Source of the DNA: Paragonimus westermani
Lineage: Eukaryota; Platyhelminthes; Trematoda; Plagiorchiida; Troglotrematidae
NCBI GenBank assembly: GCA_008508345.1
Contig: QNGE01001713.1
Span: forward strand, 40,458-104,457
Direction of reading: 5' to 3'
Length of the DNA stretch: 64,000 bases
The position numbers and the translations under genes were made by a program. Numbering within the stretch: position 1 is the stretch's first letter; each line of letters opens with the position of its first letter. Below, piece by piece: positions 36,060 through 45,900 of the stretch. Below the pieces are notes generated by a model that was given only the letters and a program-made list of their open reading frames with translations, ran no database searches and had not been told where the DNA came from.

Positions 36060-39000
36060 TCTGCTATCTAAATTGTGGGAATGTTGCCATCACTTCTAAG
36101 GTATTAAATTTTTTCAACCAGAAGGCACAGACAAATCAGAGGAAATATCTGCTTACAATTCACCTTTTGTTTGCAGACCATCTACGTGAGTAACTCTTGG
36201 CTATCAAAGAGAGTCCGATTTTTGCATTTCTGTCTGCGTATGGTTACCATTACACATGTCCTCTTATGATACTAGACAGTGTTCTATTCGTCATCTGTCA
36301 GCAATCAACCGAATTCGTTTTGCCCAACTATAGTTTCATTTGGCACCAGAACTTACGTGTAGAAGTGAATAGATTACTTCTTACTAGTCTGCACAAGAAG
36401 ATTAGAGTGCAATGTTTATACCAGTTACTCTTTCATTTGGTTTGCCGAATAAATCTGCTTGCGTACTTACATGATAGTCAATGTATCACACAAGTGTTCC
36501 GCTTGGTAAACAGGAACTATTAGTGCGTCGTCTCACAGTAACTGTTGTCGCGATTCCAGATGGTTACTTGAAATGTGGTACGTTTTGGGGAGTGCTCAGA
36601 GTGAACTCTGAAGAAACAATGATGGTTTGTGGAGGATGACCATTACATCTAAACTACCATTTGTCAAATTGCACACATGATGCGGACTAGATGGTTTATA
36701 TTTGAGGCCAAATTTTTAACACATTTACGCTGAAATTGTGCTGGTTTCAGTGGACTCTCCGAATTGATGCGCTCCTGCTCTTGTTTTGCACACTGTTAGA
36801 AGCGGGATCTCCTGCCAATATCCCGTCAATATTTGTGGATACCTTACTATTCTTTGCTAGCGTTTTGCTCTTGCATTCACTGAGATACTCCACCGTCAAT
36901 GTTAAATTTTAGTGACAATACGAAAAATATGATTTTGGTCAGTTTGAACTATGACGATGTATATTTATTCGGGAGGCGGAATCGAAAGTCACGATACACT
37001 TGGTTCTCTGAAACCCTTCATTGTCATGGTATTCGCATCCCCGTTATTTTTGTTTTGAGGTAGACAGCCACATTTGCGTTGGACAGAAATTATCTCCTCT
37101 CATTTGGTCGTGATGTTCCCCCCCCCCCAAATTGGCACAACACGTTCGGTTTTGTTCACACTTTTGGCTTTTAGGTGGAGACAGATTGATACGATTATGC
37201 CGATAGTTGTCTTAAAGCGATGCTCTTTAGACAATTGGCTGAACGGATGACAACTTTGTCTTTCGCCGCAAAGGATAACGGTATGAGCCTCCTTCCTACA
37301 ACCTCTACGGAATGAATTCGAAAGAGGTTGGAAACGGCTATGGAGCGTCTGTTTGGGGGTGGGCCTGACGAGTTGTTCTCATCAACCTTGTGAAATTACC
37401 TACTACAAACTGGCAATCCAATGTGAGTCATGTTCAACCATACTCACGGGTTGTGAATAAATTATCCATCAGTTACCCTTCTTAGTTAACTGCGCGTGGA
37501 TTGTAATTGTTAAAAATGCATACGGACAGTAAACAAAAATAGCCGAATGGCGTTGCAGGTCGTGCTCGATTGCCTCCACTTGGCGACGGAACGGTCGCGG
37601 AAGGTAGCGTGCACCTAAGCTTCAGTGGCCAGATCACAACATTGGGCATTCATACAACGTGTGCATGTCAGTGCGGTGGGTGTATGTGCATTATTTTCCG
37701 TTCGTGGCACGCCAGCACGCCCGCAACCTTGCGTTTGCCTCACTGTATTTGTCATGTAACCTTCTTGATTGGAAATGCGAAATTTAACTTTCTTCTGCTT
37801 GGTGTGACATTTAACAATCTACCGCCTCGTCAAACAATCCGCCCGCTTTCGTTTGGCTACAGTAAGCTTAACGCCTATTGATTGGAATTTTCGAACAGTC
37901 AGCGACATCACTAGAAACGAGTTAGGTCGAAAAGCATGGCAAATGTTATATACATAAATCTATCAGTTTATTCAATTACTTCTTGAAGATAGTGAAGCTG
38001 TGTTTGACTTTCGATAGGAATTTGTTCACCTACATTACACTCCTATTGAAATAACACAACGTCACGTTTTCCGCTCACAATGTATGGGAAGTCATGATAC
38101 TAATTAACTCATTAGGTGATATCCAGAGAACACGCGTTTGGTTGCACGTCTACATACACAATTGTGTGTTAGACCAGCAGCCAACGGATGACTGGATTGT
38201 GAATCTCGAGTGATTACTAGTAATTTTTTTACACATTCATACCTACTATGAATCCAAAATAGTGCAGATATTTCAGAGTTTTAGGGTTGGTAACCAGGAT
38301 CACGAATGGAAATTTACTCAGGGCTTTTGAGCATGGTGAACACACCTCGTATCTGTGCTGCATTGTATAGTCGTTTAATCAAATTTCCGCCATTCAGGGG
38401 CTACTTTGCATAAGCCATCTCTTTGAACAATTCAATAAGTGGACTGTTACACGATCTACCCTAGCGATGTCTCATGAAACTAGCATTGCCACGCTGTTAC
38501 AAAAAGGTTACACAACAAGAATTCCTTTCCGAAAGTGTCTGCGGTTGACCATACCTAATTCAGTGTACGGCCGAGGTACGTACATTGGCAAATTCTAATG
38601 ATTACCTAACACATTCTTTGATCAGGCATTCAAGTTGACTCAGTTCTTCCTAACAGTAGCTAGTGGTTGCATCGTTTTCTCGATGAGCACGGCAATGTTG
38701 GTGTTGTACGTTCGTCAGGCCCCAACTACAAGTCAGTTTCTGACCGGAACTAAAATTTAAACATCCTAGAACGATGAAAGAGTCTACCCACATTTCAGCT
38801 GACCATTCACCATATCGGGTTGTGGATCAGCCGATTTTGTTCGCTTAGCTATTAACTGTAGTTAGTTACAGCCACTCAGCAATCTATCAGGAAATGCGCG
38901 TTCTTTGTTCTTCGTTAGCTGCGACAATTACTGCTGTCACACCTTCCCCATGTGTTTTGCACTGAAAGAACGAAAATACATCATGCATACACATCTACTG

Positions 39001-39930
39001 GCATCCGATTAATTAGTTTGACCGATACTACTCTATTTTCGTGAACAAGCTATATTAGAATACGCATATTCACCCATCTACACTACTAAATAAATGAAAT
39101 TGTCACGGTTTATGCAAAGCTGATCGTATCAGCTCTTACTCTGAAAAGCTCTGAATAGTCAAAGGTACTGGTATTTTTTCTGTTGAAATTGTCTGATTGC
39201 TGTTTTGCAAAAAGTGAAGAGTATGGGTACAACTCAACTTGCTTATCATATATTGTGAACAAGATTTATCACAGTTTATCCATTCATTCAGTTGTGGGAT
39301 AATCCAAATTTGAAATATCTCTACGCTATCTACCGTATTTGGCTAAAAAATGGTTTGCAGTATGTGCAGTGCGCCGAGATAGCGAGGACCGATTAGTGAA
39401 ATGGCAGTTGTTCGGAAATGACCAGTGAGTTGAGGCTTTCCATATACTAAAGTTCATGGTTACTGATCCATTTGGATTTGGACAGAAATACCAAACTACT
39501 AAGTGACTGAATCTGTAAAAATATTATAAACAATGGTCCAACCGAATTGTAGTGTACCCACTTGATCAAGGAAGTTGGCCAGTTTATAAGAGAATAAAAG
39601 AAGAGAGCAGTGACCAAGGTGAATAGAAAAGCGGACTGGTAGCGTGCGCGGACTGCGTGGTTTTCAACAGTCATGCATTGATCGTTCCAACTTTAGGCTT
39701 CCGTTGTTTGCACTCTAAGGGAGGTATATATTACCAACCGTTAAAGAGAAATTTAAGTCAATCATGCCATTCAGTGACGACAAAGCTAACTCAGGTTTGA
39801 TTTGTGCGCGTTAACAACATCGCCGCAACTGGTAGAACAACTGACTCATTGATTGTGCAAATTGTATTTCAACAACAATGTGGGTTACACAGTAGCGTTC
39901 ATTTGCAATGTTGCTTGAACGTGTGTTGAC
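36060..39930. other. Mostly unassigned, 3' of MEG-B
   Basis: Open frames up to 108 codons (36,197-36,523 plus; 37,570-37,881 plus) carry no recognised domain. At 36,177-36,185 (plus) a 9-bp segment sits between a strong acceptor and GTGAGT; it is isolated. A C10 homopolymer lies near 37,120. No AATAAA was found near the MEG-B stop. Confidence 0.35.
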
Positions 39931-39936
39931 AGCAAA

Positions 39937-39962
39937 CTAATTTTTTGAGGCAGCTTTCATTA
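39937..39962 (-). CDS. MEG-B last coding exon, with stop
   Basis: Acceptor gtcggttttattttacag. After a phase-1 join (Val codon) it reads MKAASKN then TAG at 39,939-39,937. Confidence 0.45.
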
Positions 39963-42900
39963 CTGTAAAATAAAACCGACATTATCATCAGAACATCAAT
40001 GAAACAATTTGCAGTCTGTACCAAAGAATTCATTGAAATTCAGTCATTTGCTAAATATTACTTAAAATATGACCTACTGTCAAACGTTTGGCTGTTTATA
40101 CCAGCAAAATATATTGGGTTTATGACCACTGAACTTATCGATTCACTTATATTGTTTTATTTCGAGCTGCAGTCGCATTTCTCTAAATACTTAAATTGCG
40201 ATCCATATAGTCAGTCATTTCCAGATTGTCATTGGCTTCACCCTTATTCAGGTGTTCTATGTACGAGGTCACCTACTAGCTTGATCACAGATTCTGTTTG
40301 TACTTTATTACGAATTATAAGGTGGACTGGATACTGATCACACCAGATCATGTGAAACGATTCGATGATATCTCTTATGATCTGTCATAATTTTGCGCTG
40401 CAAATTTGCTTTGTAACCAAGGCAACCGGAGCGCGGATTGTTAGCAGAACTCGAGTTTCGATAAAACTGAGACACAAGTATCGTGTAGCCTGTCAAGAAG
40501 GGCTGTCCGGAAAGATTCTGGAATCAATAGGTAACGCTTCATTTGTAGCGTTCGCAACCGATAAACTTCAATTAACCACAGCATTCGATAAACCAACGTC
40601 TAGATCACCTGAGCATACTTCAATCTCATATAGGTCGTGCGTTTGTTTCAGATGAGGCAGGTGTGTATTCGACGGAAATTTTCTCTTACCCTCAAGATAC
40701 ACATCAAAGTCTAAAAAAAGCATTGTCAGTAAAGGACAGAAACCGAGTTATTGTCGAAATCCTATAACCCTGTTTTAGTTATCAGTTAACAAAGAAACGT
40801 TTTCCTCATGATGAAAATTTGAAGCCAGCTACCGATCCTATCCTAATGTGGTGTGAGCAAAACTCTTTTGGGACAGAAATCACTTGCTTCTCGGAACAAT
40901 ATATAATCCATTCTGACTACCGAGGCGGGAAAGTTAATTGTTTAGTTCGTTTGTGTATTTTCAACGTTCCAACTGCTTTCCTATAAACATTTTTTTCCTG
41001 CAACTTACGAATCTGCATGGATTGAGCAACTGAGAAGGGTGAATATCAGTGAATGACAGTTAACACGGCTTTTGTACGGCCCGTAGACAAAACTATTCCT
41101 AGTTATAACTCAATGTTGCGCACACCAAACATTTAGTGACCAACCAGGCATTATTCGAATGAATGATAATTGTAATATGTACAACTTTGCCAGACGATTG
41201 TTTTTACAGGTACAGCACCCTGAGGCAATCGGTTGGAATTTTTGTCTGTGAACTTGCATCATTTGCCAATATCTGGTCACCTATCAATGTGTCTTTCGTG
41301 TCATGTTTTACTAAACTAGTCCCCCCGTATGACTTGCTGCCTACCGATGTAGACAGACGGAGCACCCGTACGTCCAGTGCCTAAGATAAAGTGTTCTAAT
41401 ACTTCGGTTTGCTTTAGTAGGCAATAAACGAAGTTCCGGAATCCCCATGGTGGAGAGTAAAATTGATCAGGAAAATTTACCTACTGATCGTTTAGTCAGT
41501 CAATTATTGATCAGAAATTGATGTGCTGTGGCGGACGGCTGACACGTTCAAGGACAAAGATCCCCTCTCGAAACAAGAAAAGTTATGAACATCAAGAATA
41601 TTCGTGAGTGACTAGAAAATCGTTTTTTGTTCAGTGTCGGTTCAAATGGAGTGACAAAAGCGGTTTTCGAAAAGACGATCTTGAGTTTGCTAAAAAGCGA
41701 CAAGCGAAATATCGTTGGATCTTCAGGATACGAGTGTGATTGTTGCAAAAATTTATTGGAGATCAAGCCCAATTGCTGTCCTTTTCACTCACTCTGCCGC
41801 AGGTGTTCAGACACTCCTTGAAAGATAATGCAAAGAACGCACTGTTGAACAGATCATCACACTGGTGAAGGCATGTAGTTTACCAAGAGCACTCCAGCCT
41901 AAGTTAAACTAGAACGCTACTCTTAATCCAACATAACAAATTTACACAAAAAGCTTATATCATCTGTAGTGCTTGCACTCCGGTGCACATTAGTGATGAA
42001 TGATATACTTACTGGTGAATTCTTCCTTATCGTTAACTAGAAAAATATTAATGGTTTTAAACGGGCCCTGAGGTCTAACACTAAACAACATGTAATGATC
42101 TCTCCATACGTTGTAAATATTCTCCAAATAGTGAGCAATATTAAAATTCCACATTTTTCAACCAGCACTGAAGATGAGTTTGATCGTCGTACATTCAATA
42201 AATGATCCGTAGTGAAATATGCGCATTCAATCCACTTAAAAAATGTTCCACTAAACTCAGTCGCGCTATCACAATTCCCGTTTTATGATAAGGTGCGCAA
42301 TTTCAAGTGTATTTATTTCAGTAGGTGTATCGTTCATTGCTCACCAAATGAAGTTGTATTAAAGCAAACTTACGTTGCTTTAAATGCCTGTTCACTAGAA
42401 TTGCAAGGAGATACGGCACATTCTTCTGTTCGATAGTATCTCATTGCTCAATGTATATATAAATATATTCGAATATTCAATTCAGTCCGTTTTTCCGATT
42501 AACCGCATTGACTCACCTGCCACGTAGTCCTCCGGGACTGCCGAATGAGAGTATGACAAAAGGTAAACGATTTTGGTATGTCATCAGAAACTAACATATT
42601 AAGATGAGCTGATCTACAGACTATGTTCGTCACCGTCTTGTGTTTGATATTTTGATATCGTCCCAGTACATCGCAATGTGACTGAATTCACATTGGAATG
42701 ATAGTTTTGTTGTTTGCAGCGAAAAAACTTCAGTTGAAGAAAAATTGGGATACATTTAGTCCATTTCACATCCGAACTGTCAGTTGTTTGAAGTAAACTT
42801 TGTCTAATAAGCTGAATGTAGCATACTAATCCACTATGCCTAATGCTGTGGTTCATGTTGTGTAAATATTGTGATATTTCCGTTATGAACGTAAAGTTCG

Positions 42901-45900
42901 ACCGATTTCGCCCGAGTGCGTTTAGGTCGCAACAGTTGTGGATCACGTCTTTTGAGGACACTGTGAGATATGTGATTGCCCTTCTGCCTGGTTGTCACTC
43001 GTGGGTGTGCATGCGCTGCTGACGAGGACTCGCATTGCAACTATGTATGTTGGTACAATCTAGATACGAAGAAATGTACCACTTTCCACTGGACGGTGGC
43101 ATTTGCCCACTGCAAAGTATGGATGCTTGCTCGTAACTACTTGAGAAATAAGGGTATTTTCGATTACATACCACCTAACTGACATTCGTTCTGCTGCTTA
43201 GCAATGACCAGTCAACATGATGCACTCACTGGTAGTTATGAAGGACAATTTCACAGACCGCAGTAAAACTAGGCCTAGTGGCTGGGTTAAATGTGAATGC
43301 CAGTTAGCTTTCGTGGATTCGACGTGATAGGCAGACATCTCTTTCTGGCTTCCACCTCCTAGCCATTTCTGAAAGTGTGAAGCAATCTTGCAAACAAGAA
43401 GAAATACGTGTCGATTACCCTTGTCGTTCTTGTTATAACAATGTCAACCGTAAGAACACAGAACACGAAACATGAGTGCGCACACTGCATTCCTGCCACC
43501 CACTATGGAACCGAAAGGAACGAGTCATGTCAACCACAAAGGTGACCAGTCTGACAAACAGTCGATCGAGAAGCAAAACCCATTGGTCCGATTTGACCAA
43601 ACCACCAGCGGCTTATTAGACGGACAGTTACAAATGAGTGATTGGACAAAAGTACGTCGATTGTTTGCAACCACGGGAACTAATCCGGAAAATTTCCCGC
43701 TTCATTAAGGCAAACTGGTGAGCTAGCATCAAAATACTTTCTGAAGTAAGCAACTAAACGACTGACTCGATGACCAACATGAGTAGATCTGCGAAGTTCA
43801 CATGTGTGTGAAGTGGCCCAGGCTGTCAGTATTTTGGAGGTTCACACACAGAAAAGTTCTGGCGACTTCGTGTGTGCACCGACTAATAATAAATGTTGGT
43901 GTCTGTTTGAGGGACCTGCACATTCCAAATGAAGCCGAAATTACGGTCTGCAGCTTTCTCGACAGTCCCAGCACTTCCTGTTAGACTACAGAACTAGGAT
44001 GAAGAGACCCCAAGAAGTTCGTTATCGTACGGTACTGACGGATTGACGGAGTCTTCACCAGCCTGTATTTGCATACATCGACCGGGAGTGTCACCAGAAT
44101 AGCGAAGATACTCCCTCGTATATCTGAAGTGAATTTTGGCGACATGTTTCCGTCTACCACTGTTCTCGCCTTCTTACACAGGAGTGCAATTCCGACAACT
44201 GGACAGATTTGAATACAGTCTGAATTCAATAGCACATGGATTAGTCCGACTTAAGTAATCCAGCCTATATCTGGCGAATAGAACCTCAGGTCATCAACAA
44301 TGTGGCATTCAGCATCAGCATATGAATTACTAGGTGGAAACCCATAGTTTAATTGTCCCACACGTGGAGTTCGTGTTTCTTGGACGTTCCGTGTTACACT
44401 GTCTGTTTTCCTGTATGGTAAGCCACTTTATTGGTCTTCTAAAATGAACACAATATCACAGGCTGTGTCCAATCGACCGTGTAGTTTCGTGTCATTCAGT
44501 GAAGTTCTGAATTACCTTCTGTTGTTCGAACAACGAATAAAACCGTGAATTGGCTATCTTGTTTGGGTCAACTTTCTTTAGGTTCTCGAAAACGCCTGTA
44601 TGAAGCTACTTTTCTACAGAAAACCCCTTAATATCCATGTTTTCCGTAGCTTCGGCAAACATGATTTCACAATGCAAACACACGTACAACAACCTCCTAA
44701 ATAATTGCATTGCTTTTTTGATGATCCAACGATGTTTTATTCGCTGTTGCGCTTGTTTTCCCTCAGTCGAGTGGCATTGCTTCAGAGATATTAATCGCTG
44801 ACACTCAGCTAAGACAGTCCGCAATGTCATTTCCAACTTCTCTTCTGAATGCGATCAGATATGTGTACGCTTATCCTCATCGGATGCTGACTTGAGTTAA
44901 CACACAAAACTTAACATTAAAAATTAAACACTGCTGAGATTTGACAAGTGGAGTTCTTTCCATTCACGAGTGATCACAGCAGAGACTATTGAATTTCACC
45001 AGTTTATTAATTACTGGGTTGAAAGCAATCGAACACTATACAGTGTCTGTGAATGAGCATTCACGTGGGTTTCTTGGCGGATTACAGTTACAAATCTGAG
45101 CGCGTTCCGTTGAGCGAAGTCTGCGTAAAAACGATCGGATTAAAACATTGTCATGTAAGTTCACTGCGTCCTCCGTTATTTGGACTTCGTAACACCCGAT
45201 TCAGACCTCGGACTTGATCTCGCTGTCAGGGTGATTAAATAGCAATGAACCGGCTGTCTACAACAACGGGAGCACCTTCGCGACAGTTCTGTGGAGTGTA
45301 TAATTTGATTAACCTCGTAGTGTGGCAACCACTGACAATTTTTGCGGTAATTATTCGTGTGAGCTAACGTTGTGTTATCAGACGAATTTTGCCCTCCAGA
45401 AACAACCTCTCATGTCTGGTGTTGTCGAGGGTACGTCGGTGACAAAAACTTCCAACACCGGCTACGAACTGCTTTGTGCCCCTTGAAATCTACTCCAACA
45501 CTTCGAGAGTCACATCGCAAGAACTTTTCAACAGCTTGAATTCGCCTATTTTTCTACCATTTTTGATTACCAGACGGAAACGATCCTCACTACCGATCAA
45601 TGGAGAGCATTAATAATTAAGCAGACATAGCATTTCTTTGATATGAGACGACGGATCCGGTTAGCAATGCTATTGGGGGCCATGTTGGTATGGCGAATGC
45701 TTCCTTTCGAAGGCAGATGCAGCAGTTCGGTAATAAATTAAACAAGCTTATATATTTTGCCAACCGAATACGTACATACTTACTCCCAAAGGGTGCTGAA
45801 TACATATATGCATAGAGTTGACCCATCTTTCATTTTTCTTCGTCAGTTGTTGAAAGAAGTGGGAAACTTTTCCCATTTAAACCATTGGTCCCACGTTGGT

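Noticed and set aside
40431..40767. Two plus-strand exons (to 40,530 and 40,652-40,767) that join in phase into a protein-like C-terminus
   Set aside because: The second overlaps the strongly supported minus-strand micro-exon at 40,690-40,710, and the donor (GTAACG) is weak. The frame agreement has a one-in-three chance.
41252..41315. A 30-bp phase-1 open segment inside the MEG-B intron (about 41,284-41,313)
   Set aside because: The acceptor lacks a pyrimidine tract and the donor is GTGACC; it is not needed for the joined frame.
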